The notes under the pieces were generated by a model that did no database searches, was not told the DNA's origin, and worked only from the letters and a program-made list of their open reading frames with translations. Position numbers and translations under genes: made by a program. A stretch of DNA of 64,000 nt from Beijerinckiaceae bacterium (GTDB lineage: Bacteria; Pseudomonadota; Alphaproteobacteria; Rhizobiales; Beijerinckiaceae): assembly GCA_947475995.1 (NCBI GenBank), contig CANJNI010000026.1:1-64000 (forward strand), read 5' to 3'. Numbering within the stretch: the stretch's first letter is position 1; the number at the start of each line of letters is the position of its first letter. Shown in pieces: positions 55,032-63,864 of this stretch.

Positions 55032-56258
55032 ATGGCGTTGAGCAAGGAAGAAAACGACCTCATCACCCGCGTCGACAGCGGCGCGCCGCTGGGGGAAATG
55101 TTGCGGCAGTGGTACTGGATGCCCGCCGCGCCTTCGAGCCAGCTCATTGCGGACGGAAAGCCGTTGCGCATCCGTCTGCTCGGGACGGATCTCGTGGCGT
55201 TTCGCGGAACGGACGGCCGCGTGGGAATCTTCGACGAGCGCTGCCCGCATCGCAAGGCTTCGCTGGCGCTTGCGCATAACCGCGGCAACGCGCTGACCTG
55301 CGTCTATCACGGCTGGAAATTCGACGTGGCGGAAGGCCTCGTCAATGCGCCCAACCATACGGGCGACCAGGAAAGGTTCTGCAAGTCCGTGAAGTTCAAT
55401 CGCTACAAGGTGGAAGAGCGCGGCGGGATCATCTGGGTCTGGCTCGGCAAGGGCGATGCGGCGCCCACGTTCCCGGACCTGCCGTTCACGAATCTCCCCG
55501 CCAGCCAGCGCTCGGTGACCAGCGTGCAGGTCCCGACCAACTGGCTGCAGGGCGTCGAGGCGTCCATGGATTCCTCGCATGTGTCGTTCCTGCACGACAC
55601 GACGACGAAGATGTCCGGCTCGACCCAGCGCCTGAACATGTCGCTGAACGGCGCGCCGCGCTTCGAGTTCGAGGAGCGGCCATATGGCTTCCGATATGTG
55701 GCGTTGCGGGAACTGCAAGGCGGCGAGACCTATGCGCGCATCAACAATTTCGTCATGCCCTGGTATGCGGTGATCTGCGCGCCGGAGGCGACGGGCCCGT
55801 CGACGGTGTTCTTCTCCGTTCCGGTCGACGATACGACCCACCGCGCCTGGTTCGTGCATTTCAATCCTCATCGCGAACTCGGCATGACGGCCCTGTCCTG
55901 CACGCCGGACGAATGGCGCTGGCCGCCGCTGCCGCCCGGCGCGCCCGATGACAATTGGGGCCAGAACCGCGATCTGATGCGCAAGGGCCATGCGTCCGGC
56001 TTCCCGCAGCATCTGGCGACCGAAGACTTCGCGATGTTCATGAGCCAGGGACCGATCTACGACCGGACCGACGAGCAATTGTGCTCGGCCGACGCCGCCA
56101 TCGTGCGTCTGCGTCGCCAGATTCTCCAGTCGGTGCAGGATTTCACCGAGGGCAAGCCGCCGCGCTTTGCGGATGGGCCCGATCTCGACTATTCACGCGC
56201 CGTATCCATCGGGGGCGTCATTCAGACCGGCGCCGACTGGCGCTCACTGGCCGCCTGA
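55032..56258 (+). CDS. Rieske non-haem iron oxygenase, alpha subunit
   Basis: 408 residues. The Rieske [2Fe-2S] ligands are C71-x-H73 and C90-x2-H93 (DERCPHRKA, LTCVYHGWKF). The mononuclear iron site is likely D180-x2-H183-x4-H188 (SMDSSHVSFLHD) plus a downstream acid. The pattern and length fit the phthalate dioxygenase/3-ketosteroid hydroxylase branch, whose members need a separate reductase; none is encoded in the window. It follows the GntR gene by 18 bases and starts the plus-strand degradative operon, so it presumably hydroxylates the transported substrate. Confidence 0.9.
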   Translation: MALSKEENDLITRVDSGAPLGEMLRQWYWMPAAPSSQLIADGKPLRIRLLGTDLVAFRGTDGRVGIFDERCPHRKASLALAHNRGNALTCVYHGWKFDVAEGLVNAPNHTGDQERFCKSVKFNRYKVEERGGIIWVWLGKGDAAPTFPDLPFTNLPASQRSVTSVQVPTNWLQGVEASMDSSHVSFLHDTTTKMSGSTQRLNMSLNGAPRFEFEERPYGFRYVALRELQGGETYARINNFVMPWYAVICAPEATGPSTVFFSVPVDDTTHRAWFVHFNPHRELGMTALSCTPDEWRWPPLPPGAPDDNWGQNRDLMRKGHASGFPQHLATEDFAMFMSQGPIYDRTDEQLCSADAAIVRLRRQILQSVQDFTEGKPPRFADGPDLDYSRAVSIGGVIQTGADWRSLAA

Positions 56259-56272
56259 GACAGAGGATCAAG

Positions 56273-58414
56273 ATGAACGACGTGTCTTCCGTCGCCAGAC
56301 TGGCGCGCGTATTGCGACCGAAATCAGTTGCGGTCGTCGGGGTTTCGCAGAAGCCCGGCACCGCCGCGCATGCGGCGATCAGCATTCTCACCATGAACGA
56401 CTATGCGGGCGATCTCCATCTGGTCGGCCGCAGCGGCGGCGAACTCGATGGCCGCAAGATTTTGACCGACGTTTCCGAACTCCCGCACGGCGTGGACCTC
56501 GCCATTCTGGCGATTCCGGCAGGAGCCGTGCTCGAAACCGTTCAGGGCCTCATTGCGCGAAGCGTCGGATCGGCGGTGATTTTCGCGGGGGGCTTCGCAG
56601 AACTCGGCGACAAGGAGCGCGGCGTTCAGGAACAGATCGGCGAGGTCGCCCGCGCCGGCGGACTGTCGCTCGTCGGTCCCAATTGTCTGGGCTTCACGAA
56701 TTACGTCGAACGCATAGGGATCGGCTTCGCATCGATCCGGCCCATCGCCCGGCTCGGTGAAGACGTCAACGACGCTGTCGCCATCATCGCCCAGAGCGGC
56801 GGTCTCGGCGGGCATCTCTACCTCGGCCTAACGGCCAAGAACGTGCCGGTCAGCTACATGATCTCGACCGGCAATGAAGTCGATGTCGGGCTGGCGGATT
56901 TCCTGCACTATCTCATCGAAGACAAGGTGACCCGCGTCATCGCTGTCTATGCGGAAGCCATCCGGCGACCGGTCGCCTTCATGGAAGCCGCCCGTGCCGC
57001 CCGCGCACGCGGCAAGGCTGTCGTGATGCTGCATTCGGGACGCGGCGCGAAGGCGCAGGAAGCCGCCAAATCCCACACGGGCGCGCTTGCCGGAGACTAT
57101 CCGCTGATGCGGGCGCTGGTGACGGATGCAGGCGTGACGCTGGTGGAATCGCTCGACGAACTGATGGACGTCACCGAAATCCTGACGCGGTTCCCCAAGC
57201 CCGCCACCGGCGGCCTCGGAGTTCTGACGTTCTCGGGAGCATTCTGCGGCATTGCGTATGATTTCTGCGACGATCTGGGAGTCGAGATTCCGCCGCTGTC
57301 GCCGTCCGTCGAGGCGGCCCTCAAGCCCCAGGTGCCGGCCTTCATTCCGCCCCGCAACCCGCTCGATCTTGGGACGCAGCCCATCTGGCAGCCCGATCTC
57401 GTGCGTATTGGCGCCGAGGCGCTGATGTCGGAGCCTTCCGTCGGGGCGCTCGCGATTTCGATCCCCATCGGATCGGCGCAACATGCGATCAACTATTCAT
57501 ACGCGCTGGCAGAAGCGTTCAAGACGAGCGACAAGCCGCGCGTCGTCACCATGCTGGGCGACACGGCTGCCTTGCCGGACGAGTACATGAAGGTCGCCAC
57601 GGAGAATAAATTCGTCCTGTCGCGCTCCTCCGACCGCATGCTGCGCGCGATGGCAAAGGTGCTCGAATATGGGCGTCGCGATTTCACCCACGAAACGCCT
57701 GCAGCGCTGCCGGCGCCGAAGCTGCCGGACCTCAGGCCCGGCGCCCAGCCCGAGTGGCTCGGCAAGCAGATTCTCGGCGCGATTGGCGTTCCGGTTCCGA
57801 AAGGCCGTCTGGCGCGAAGCATCGGCGAGGCCGTGGCTTTCGCCAGCGAACTCGGCGCGCCTGTCGCCATGAAGGCGCAGGCTGCCGCGCTGGCCCACAA
57901 GACGGAAGCCGGCGCAGTGCTGCTCAACATCAGCGGCGATGCTGCGGTTCGCGAAGCGTGGGACAAGCTCGTCGCCAACGTGAAGCGCGCGCAACCGGAT
58001 GTGGCGCTCGACGGCATTCTGGTCGAAGCCATGTCGCAGCGCGGGCTTGAGCTGGTGGTCGGCGGAAGGCGCGATCCATTGTGGGGGCCGGTGCTGCTCA
58101 TCGGCCTCGGCGGCATCTGGATCGAAGCATTGCGGGATGTTCGGCTGGCGCCGGCGCATGTCGATAAGGCGCGCATCGTGCTGGAAATCCGCAAGCTGCG
58201 GTCTGCGCGGCTGCTCGATGGTTTCCGGGGCATGCCGGCCGTCGATGTGGACGCCGTCGCGGATATCGCGGTGAAGATCGGCGCGCTGATGCGCGCGCGC
58301 GCCGACATCGTGGAAGTCGATCTCAATCCCGTGATGGTTCACGCGGCCGGACAGGGCGCGACGGCGCTCGACGCCCTGATCGTCACTGAAGGCGCCGCAA
58401 ACCATTCTCACTGA
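56273..58414 (+). CDS. NDP-forming acyl-CoA synthetase (acetate-CoA ligase family)
   Basis: 713 residues from the ATG at 56273, 14 bases after the oxygenase stop. An N-terminal CoA-binding Rossmann domain (LRPKSVAVVGVSQKPGTA), a succinyl-CoA-ligase-like region with IIAQSGGLGGHLYLG and the phosphohistidine candidate in KSHTGALAG, and a C-terminal ATP-grasp domain (VAMKAQAAALAHKTEAGAV, DPLWGPVLLIGLGG). Substrates in the family include acetate, pimelate, ferulate and other aromatic acids. Here it probably activates the Rieske product for side-chain oxidation. Confidence 0.9.
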   Translation: MNDVSSVARLARVLRPKSVAVVGVSQKPGTAAHAAISILTMNDYAGDLHLVGRSGGELDGRKILTDVSELPHGVDLAILAIPAGAVLETVQGLIARSVGSAVIFAGGFAELGDKERGVQEQIGEVARAGGLSLVGPNCLGFTNYVERIGIGFASIRPIARLGEDVNDAVAIIAQSGGLGGHLYLGLTAKNVPVSYMISTGNEVDVGLADFLHYLIEDKVTRVIAVYAEAIRRPVAFMEAARAARARGKAVVMLHSGRGAKAQEAAKSHTGALAGDYPLMRALVTDAGVTLVESLDELMDVTEILTRFPKPATGGLGVLTFSGAFCGIAYDFCDDLGVEIPPLSPSVEAALKPQVPAFIPPRNPLDLGTQPIWQPDLVRIGAEALMSEPSVGALAISIPIGSAQHAINYSYALAEAFKTSDKPRVVTMLGDTAALPDEYMKVATENKFVLSRSSDRMLRAMAKVLEYGRRDFTHETPAALPAPKLPDLRPGAQPEWLGKQILGAIGVPVPKGRLARSIGEAVAFASELGAPVAMKAQAAALAHKTEAGAVLLNISGDAAVREAWDKLVANVKRAQPDVALDGILVEAMSQRGLELVVGGRRDPLWGPVLLIGLGGIWIEALRDVRLAPAHVDKARIVLEIRKLRSARLLDGFRGMPAVDVDAVADIAVKIGALMRARADIVEVDLNPVMVHAAGQGATALDALIVTEGAANHSH

Positions 58415-58426
58415 CCGGATCTCCTG

Positions 58427-59221
58427 ATGACAGACCAACTCATTACTTACGAACTGGACGGACCGGTCGCGCTGATCGGACTGAACCGCCCCGACAAGCG
58501 AAACGCCATCAACGACGCCATGATCGTCGAGATGCGGGACGCCATCAATCGCGCCAGCGATGAAGCCGCCTGCGGGGTCATTTACGGACACGGCGTCAAT
58601 TTCTCGGCCGGGCTCGATCTTGCCGAACTGATGGCGAAGGTGCAGTCGGGCGCGGCGGTGAAACGTCGGCACAAGCGCCACGCCTGGCATGAAGTCTTCG
58701 ACCTGATGGATCGCGGACCCATTCCGTATGTGGCGGCCCTGCACGGGCCCGTCATGGGCGGCGGCCTCGAACTCGCCTGCGCTGCCCACATTCGGGTGGC
58801 CGACTCCACGACCATCTTCGGCCTCCCGGAAGCGCGTCGCGGCATCTTCGTGGGCGGCGGCGGCACGGTGCGCATCCAGCGCGTCATCGGCAACCATGTG
58901 ATGGTCGACATGATGCTGACCGGACGTCTGCTGAATGCAGAAGAAGGCCTGCGGGACGGGCTTTGCCGCTACATCACGCCGGCGGGCGAAGCGCTCGCCA
59001 AAGCGCGCGAGCTTGCCCATACGATCGCCGCGAATCCCGAACTGTCGAACTGGAAGATCGTCAACGTGCTGCAGCGCGTGAAGGATCTGTCGCATGATGA
59101 CGGCCTGTTCATGGAATATCTCTCTTCCAACATGGCGCGGCCGCAAGGCTCCGAAAATCGCCTGAAGGATTTCGTCGAGAAACGCGCCGAACATCTGCTC
59201 CGCCCGGGAAAATCATCATGA
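58427..59221 (+). CDS. Enoyl-CoA hydratase/isomerase family protein
   Basis: 264 residues with crotonase-fold landmarks: NRPDKRNAINDAM, the oxyanion-hole region NFSAGLDLAELM and HGPVMGGGLELACAAHIRVA, and GLPEARRGIFVGGGGT. Two Glu positions typical of hydratases (GGLEL and LPEAR) are kept, consistent with hydration of a 2-enoyl-CoA. The last four bases overlap the next gene (ATGA). It lies between the synthetase and 3-hydroxyacyl-CoA dehydrogenase, the expected order for beta-oxidation. Confidence 0.92.
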   Translation: MTDQLITYELDGPVALIGLNRPDKRNAINDAMIVEMRDAINRASDEAACGVIYGHGVNFSAGLDLAELMAKVQSGAAVKRRHKRHAWHEVFDLMDRGPIPYVAALHGPVMGGGLELACAAHIRVADSTTIFGLPEARRGIFVGGGGTVRIQRVIGNHVMVDMMLTGRLLNAEEGLRDGLCRYITPAGEALAKARELAHTIAANPELSNWKIVNVLQRVKDLSHDDGLFMEYLSSNMARPQGSENRLKDFVEKRAEHLLRPGKSS

Positions 59222-60600
59222 GCGATACGTCCCTTCTGGCGCCGGTCGCTCCCGAAGCAGCCGCAAAGGCACGCGCGCATCTGCGCGCCGCCGAAGCCGA
59301 ATGCGCCTTCATTCCCGACATCCCGGCGGATACGCCCAAGCGCCCCATCGCGAGCGCCGCCGTGATCGGCGCAGGCACAATGGGCGGCGGCATCGCCATG
59401 TGCCTGGCAAATATGGGCGTGCCGGTGGTGGTCATCGACCAGTCGCAGGAGGCGCTTGATCGCGGTCTTGGCCGCGTGAAGAAGAATTACGCCGTCAGCG
59501 TCGAACGCGGCAGCCTTCAGGCGCCCGAGATGGAGAGACGCCTTTCCTTCATCACTGGCGCAACCGGGATCAGCGCCATCGCAAACGCGGACATCATCAT
59601 CGAGGCTGTCTTCGAGGATATGCAGCTCAAGCAGGACCTGTTCCGGCAGATCGATGCTCACGCAAGGCAGGGCGCAATTCTGGCGACCAACACGTCCGGC
59701 CTCGATATTGATGAAATCGCCGCCGTCACCACACGCCCGGCCGATGTGGTCGGCGCGCATTTCTTCTCGCCTGCAAACGTGATGCGCCTGCTCGAAGTGG
59801 TCCGGGCTCGGGAATCCGCGCCCGACGTCGTGGCCACCCTGATGGATCTCGGCCGCCGGATGGGCAAGGCTTCCGTTCTGTCGCGGGTGTCGCCCGGCTT
59901 CATCGGCAATGCGTTGTTGCGCAACTACAGCCGCGAAGCGCTCTTCGTCGTCGAGGAAGGCGCGCTGCCGCTCGACGTCGACGCTGCGCTGACGCGCTTC
60001 GGATACCGCATGGGCATTTTCGCCGTGCACGACATGGCCGGCAATGACGTCGGCCTGCAGACGAAGCGGAAACTGGTGCTGACACGTCCGAAGGATCGCC
60101 GCTACAGCGATCTCCTCATTACGATTTGCGACATGGGCCGCCTCGGCCAGAAGACCGGCAAGGGCTGGCACCGCTATGAAAACGGCGGACGCACGCCGAT
60201 CCGCGACACCGAGTGGGAGGCTTTCCTGATTGGTGAAAGCAAGCGCCTCGGCATCGAGCGGCGCATGGTGTCGGATGAGGAAATCATCAAGCGCTGCATC
60301 TACTCGATGGTCAACGAAGGCGCGCGCCTTCTGGAAAACGGCGTGGCGCTTCGGGCCAGCGACATCGACGTCGTTTACGGGACCGGCAACGGCTTTCCGC
60401 CCGATCGCGGCGGGCCGATGTATTTCGCGGATTCAATCGGCCTCGACAAGGTTTATGCGGACGTCGCGCGCTTTCACGAGGCGCAGGGCGTCTGGTGGGA
60501 GCCCGCGCCGCTGCTCGCGCGGCTTGCGCGCGAGGGCAAGACATTCGCCGATTACGATGCGGAACGCCGCAAGCAGATTCACCAGGGAGGACACGCGTGA
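59218..60600 (+). CDS. 3-hydroxyacyl-CoA dehydrogenase
   Basis: 460 residues. A 45-residue N-terminal extension precedes the NAD motif VIGAGTMGGGIAMCLA (about 49-64). FEDMQLKQDLFRQID, NTSGLDIDEIA and HFFSPANVMRLLEVV follow, with the catalytic His in the latter block. Two C-terminal 3HCDH domains fill the rest (FIGNALLRNYSREA, NGFPPDRGGPMYFAD). It corresponds to the dehydrogenase half of FadB-type fusions with the hydratase supplied by the preceding gene, to which it is coupled by a four-base overlap. Confidence 0.93.
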   Translation: MSDTSLLAPVAPEAAAKARAHLRAAEAECAFIPDIPADTPKRPIASAAVIGAGTMGGGIAMCLANMGVPVVVIDQSQEALDRGLGRVKKNYAVSVERGSLQAPEMERRLSFITGATGISAIANADIIIEAVFEDMQLKQDLFRQIDAHARQGAILATNTSGLDIDEIAAVTTRPADVVGAHFFSPANVMRLLEVVRARESAPDVVATLMDLGRRMGKASVLSRVSPGFIGNALLRNYSREALFVVEEGALPLDVDAALTRFGYRMGIFAVHDMAGNDVGLQTKRKLVLTRPKDRRYSDLLITICDMGRLGQKTGKGWHRYENGGRTPIRDTEWEAFLIGESKRLGIERRMVSDEEIIKRCIYSMVNEGARLLENGVALRASDIDVVYGTGNGFPPDRGGPMYFADSIGLDKVYADVARFHEAQGVWWEPAPLLARLAREGKTFADYDAERRKQIHQGGHA

Positions 60601-61760
60601 GCGTCAGGGACAAGGCCTATATCGTCGGGGTGTACGAACATCCCACACGCAAGGCGGACAATCTTTCAGTCGCGCAATTGCACGCGCAGGTCGCAAAGGG
60701 CGCGATCGAGGATGCCGGACTCTCGCCCTCCGACATCGACGGCTATTTCTGCGCCGGTGACGCGCCCGGCCTCGGCAACATGTCGATGGGCGAATATCTC
60801 GGGCTGAAGCTGCGTCACGTCGATTCGACCGAGACGGGCGGCTCCGCGCCGATCGTCCACGTGCACCACGCCGCGCAGGCCATCGCGATGGGCAAGTGCA
60901 ATGTGGCGCTCGTCACGCTCGCGGGCCGTCCGCGCGCTGCCGGAGCGGCTCTCATGCTGAAGCCGCCGGATCCGGACGCGCCCGAACTTCAGTTCGAGCG
61001 TCTCTACGGCCCTGCGACCCAGAACGGCTACGCCATGTGCGCGCGCCGCCACATGTACGAGTTCGGCACGACGAGCGAACAGCTCGCCTGGATCAAGGTC
61101 GCCGCCTCGCATCACGCGCAGCACAATCCAAATGCCATGCTGCGCAATGTGGTGACGGTGGAAGACGTCGTGAATTCTCCGATGGTGTCCGATCCGCTGC
61201 ATCGCCTCGATTGCTGCGTGGTGAGCGACGGCGGCGGCGCGGTGATCGTGGCGCGTCCCGAGATCGCCGCGAAACTCAACCGTCCGAAGATAAAGATACG
61301 CGGCATGGGCGAAGCCCTGAAGCACGGCATGGGCGGCAAGGTCGATCTGACTTACTCCGCTGCGCGCATGTCCGGACCGGCGGCTTTCGCGGAAGCCGGC
61401 GTCACGCAGGCCGACATCAAATATGTGTCGCTCTATGACAGCTTCACCATCACGGTGCTGTTCCAGATCGAAGATCTGGGCTTCTGCAAGAAGGGCGAGG
61501 GCGGACGTTTCGTCAGCGACGGCAACCTCATCAGCGGCGTCGGAAAACTGCCGTTCAACACCGATGGCGGCGGTCTCTGCAACAACCATCCCGCCAACCG
61601 CGGCGGCATGACGAAGATCATCGAGGCGGTTCGGCAGTTGCGCGGCGAAGCGCATCCTGCCGTGCAGGTGAAGAACTGCGATATTGCGCTCGCCAATGGC
61701 ATCGGCGGGTCGCTCGGCGCGCGCCACATCGCCGGCACGCTCATCATGGAAAGGGTCTGA
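60597..61760 (+). CDS. Thiolase-superfamily protein lacking the acylating cysteine
   Basis: 387 residues, start GTG at 60597 overlapping the preceding stop (GTGA), with AGGGAGG upstream. Thiolase/SCP-x fold: YIVGVYEHPTRKADNLS, ASHHAQHNPNAM, CVVSDGGGAVIVARP and GGLCNNHPANRGGM. The nucleophilic Cys expected near residue 80 is replaced by STETGGSAP, and the C-terminal Cys-Gly-Gly is NGIGGSLG. Directly followed by a DUF35 gene. This pair matches the architecture of the steroid side-chain retro-aldolase Ltp2 with its DUF35 partner, so aldol cleavage rather than thiolysis is the favoured inference. Confidence 0.85.
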   Translation: MSVRDKAYIVGVYEHPTRKADNLSVAQLHAQVAKGAIEDAGLSPSDIDGYFCAGDAPGLGNMSMGEYLGLKLRHVDSTETGGSAPIVHVHHAAQAIAMGKCNVALVTLAGRPRAAGAALMLKPPDPDAPELQFERLYGPATQNGYAMCARRHMYEFGTTSEQLAWIKVAASHHAQHNPNAMLRNVVTVEDVVNSPMVSDPLHRLDCCVVSDGGGAVIVARPEIAAKLNRPKIKIRGMGEALKHGMGGKVDLTYSAARMSGPAAFAEAGVTQADIKYVSLYDSFTITVLFQIEDLGFCKKGEGGRFVSDGNLISGVGKLPFNTDGGGLCNNHPANRGGMTKIIEAVRQLRGEAHPAVQVKNCDIALANGIGGSLGARHIAGTLIMERV

Positions 61761-61761
61761 C

Positions 61762-62148
61762 ATGTCCAATCAGCGCAAGATTCCAGCCCCGATTCCCCAC
61801 CCCGAGACCCAGGCATACTGGGACGCCGCACAGCAGCAGAAGCTCCTCGTGCGCCGCTGCCGCGCTTGCGGCGAGGCGCATCATTATCCGCGTGAAATCT
61901 GCCCGTTCTGCTGGAGCAACGATACCGAATGGATCGAGGCCAAGGGCGAGGCGGAGATCTATTCATTCAGCACGATGCGCGTCGGCCCTGCGCCCTACAC
62001 GCTCGCGTATGTGACGCTCGCGGAAGGTCCGCGCATGATGACCAACATCGTCGATTGCGATCCGGACAAGCTCAGCATCGGCCAGAAGGTCAAGGTCGTA
62101 TTCCGTCCTTGCGACGACGGAAAACTGGCGCCGATGTTCACGCCGTAA
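61762..62148 (+). CDS. DUF35 zinc-ribbon/OB-fold partner protein
   Basis: 128 residues. The N-terminal helix (HPETQAYWDAAQQQKLLVRR) leads to a zinc ribbon CRACGEAHHYPREICPFC (C-x2-C and C-x2-C), then an OB fold (GEAEIYSFSTMRVG, GPRMMTNIVD, LSIGQKVKVVF). DUF35 proteins form complexes with thiolase-fold enzymes and can contact the CoA substrate. It begins one base after the thiolase-like stop codon. Confidence 0.92.
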   Translation: MSNQRKIPAPIPHPETQAYWDAAQQQKLLVRRCRACGEAHHYPREICPFCWSNDTEWIEAKGEAEIYSFSTMRVGPAPYTLAYVTLAEGPRMMTNIVDCDPDKLSIGQKVKVVFRPCDDGKLAPMFTP

Positions 62149-62181
62149 GGCGCCATGAAACAGATCGATCGGGAGGAAAGC

Positions 62182-63762
62182 ATGAAGATGCACAGGATTA
62201 TCGCCGGCCTTCCGGTCGTCGCGGGCCTCGCGCTTGCGACGGCGGCGCAGGCGCAGGCGCCACAGCGCGGCGGCCAGCTGGATTTCGCGATCTCGCAGGG
62301 AGAGCCTGCGACATTCGACTGCCACGCCGCCTCGTCGGTGAACGTGATGTTCCGCGTCGCCCCGCACTATTCGACGCTGCTGCGCGTCGATCCGGCGAAT
62401 TATCCGAACGTGATGGGCGATCTGGCGCAGAGCTGGACGGTCTCGCCGGACGGTGCGCTTTACACCTTCAAGCTCGCCCCGAATGCAAAGTTTCACGATG
62501 GTTCGTTGGTCACGTCCGAAGATGTGAAGGTCAGTCTCGAACGCATCCGCAATCCGCCGCAGGGCGTGGTGTCGGTGCGCAAGGAATTGCTCGCCGACGT
62601 GGCCGACATTTCGACGCCGGACGCCGCGACTGTGGTGGTGCGGCTTGCGCGACCCAACGCGGCCATGCCGTCGGTCTTCGCAATGCCTTACGGCTGCATC
62701 TATTCGGCGAAGATGCTGCAGGGCGATCCGGACTATCCGGCCAAGAAGGTGATGGGGTCCGGCCCGTTCAAGTTCGTGCGTTACACGCCGGGCGCCGAAT
62801 GGATCGGAGAGCGCAACAACGATTTCTACCGGCAGGGGCTCCCTTATCTTGATGGCTTCCGGGCGCTCTCGCTTGCGCCGGCAGCGACCGTCAATGCGCT
62901 GGCGGCCGGGCAGGTGGCGTTCGATTTCCGCGGCGTCTCGAAGGCTGAGGCGGACCGGATCGTGCAGGCGCGCGGCGACAAGGTGAAGGTGTTCGAGTCG
63001 AACCCGGCCATCTCGCTGCTGTTCTACATCGCCTTCAACGCCGAGAAGGGCCCGCTGGCAGATCCTCGCGTCCGCCGCGCGCTGGCGCTTTCAGTCGACC
63101 ATTTCAACGGCGCGAAGGTGATCGAGCGCACCTCGCCGATCAGCGCGGTGGGCGGGCTGGTGCGGCCGGGTTCGCAGTTCGCCCGTCCGGAAGCAGAGCT
63201 CGCGAAGCTTCCGGGTTTCTCGCGCGATATGGCGGCGGCTCGCACCGAGGCGAAAAAGCTGCTGGCGGAGGCCGGGCAGACCGATCTGAAGCTCACCTTC
63301 CTGAACCGGCGTCCGTGGCCCTTCATCGGTGTTTTTCTGGTCGATCAGTTCAGGCAGATCGGCGTGACGCTGACGCATGAGCAGCAGGACGACCCGCAAT
63401 TTTTCGCGCGGCGCAACACCGGCGCTTACGACATGATTCTCGATGCGCTGCCCGATTACATCGACGATCCGACCATCCAATGGGCGGGCTTCAAGTCCTT
63501 CGACAAGAATCCGGGAAACGGCGGGCGGTTCACCGATCCCAGGGTCGACGAACTGCTGGAAAAGCAGGCGCGGGAGACCGATCCGAAAGCGCGCGTCGAA
63601 CTGGTGCGGCAACTCGAAGAACATATGTTGACGCAAGCCTATGTGATGCCCTTCTTCTGGTCGAAGCGCATCACTACCGTGGACGCTTCCGTGCAGGGTT
63701 ATGTGGCTGCGCCGACAAACTTCATCGGCATCGACCTCGAACGGTTCTGGCTGAAGAAGTAA
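62182..63762 (+). CDS. Family 5 (DppA/OppA-type) periplasmic binding protein
   Basis: 526 residues from the ATG at 62182 behind GGGAGGA; an upstream ATG at 62155 is less likely. Signal peptide ends AQAQA (about 26). Family features: LAQSWTVSPDGALYTFKLAPNAKFHDG in pieces, MGSGPFKFVRYTPG, IAFNAEKGPLADPRVRRALALSVD and the C-terminal QAYVMPFFW. It is the expected ligand receptor for the DppB/DppC/DppDF-type transporter encoded 8 kb away on the other strand, linking the two divergent operons. Confidence 0.92.
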   Translation: MKMHRIIAGLPVVAGLALATAAQAQAPQRGGQLDFAISQGEPATFDCHAASSVNVMFRVAPHYSTLLRVDPANYPNVMGDLAQSWTVSPDGALYTFKLAPNAKFHDGSLVTSEDVKVSLERIRNPPQGVVSVRKELLADVADISTPDAATVVVRLARPNAAMPSVFAMPYGCIYSAKMLQGDPDYPAKKVMGSGPFKFVRYTPGAEWIGERNNDFYRQGLPYLDGFRALSLAPAATVNALAAGQVAFDFRGVSKAEADRIVQARGDKVKVFESNPAISLLFYIAFNAEKGPLADPRVRRALALSVDHFNGAKVIERTSPISAVGGLVRPGSQFARPEAELAKLPGFSRDMAAARTEAKKLLAEAGQTDLKLTFLNRRPWPFIGVFLVDQFRQIGVTLTHEQQDDPQFFARRNTGAYDMILDALPDYIDDPTIQWAGFKSFDKNPGNGGRFTDPRVDELLEKQARETDPKARVELVRQLEEHMLTQAYVMPFFWSKRITTVDASVQGYVAAPTNFIGIDLERFWLKK

Positions 63763-63789
63763 CAGGCGGCGAGGCCGAACGCGAAAACG

Positions 63790-63813
63790 CCCGGCGAATC
63801 GCCGGGAGTTTTT
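63790..63813. terminator. Bidirectional terminator between the binding protein and peptide copy 3
   Basis: Seven-pair stem CCCGGCG with CGCCGGG around AAT, then AGTTTTT on the plus strand; an AAAA run on the left gives a T-run for minus-strand transcripts, so it can also end the peptide copy 3 message. Its sequence closely resembles the terminator at 382-407. Confidence 0.85.
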
Positions 63814-63842
63814 GCGTTTGGAGCGATTCTTCGGCAGCGGAT

Positions 63843-63864
63843 GTCCGGGATTGAGGTCCCGGAC
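63843..63864 (-). other. Stem-loop after peptide copy 3
   Basis: GTCCGGGA and TCCCGGAC form a perfect eight-pair stem with a six-base loop, eight bases beyond the peptide 3 stop. It is the counterpart of the hairpin at 165-186; the loop differs but the stem is kept with one G-T to G-C change. Confidence 0.55.

Noticed and set aside
54219-56078. A 619-codon minus-strand frame across the GntR and Rieske genes
   Set aside because: It would be antisense to two genes with clear motifs and has no domain of its own.
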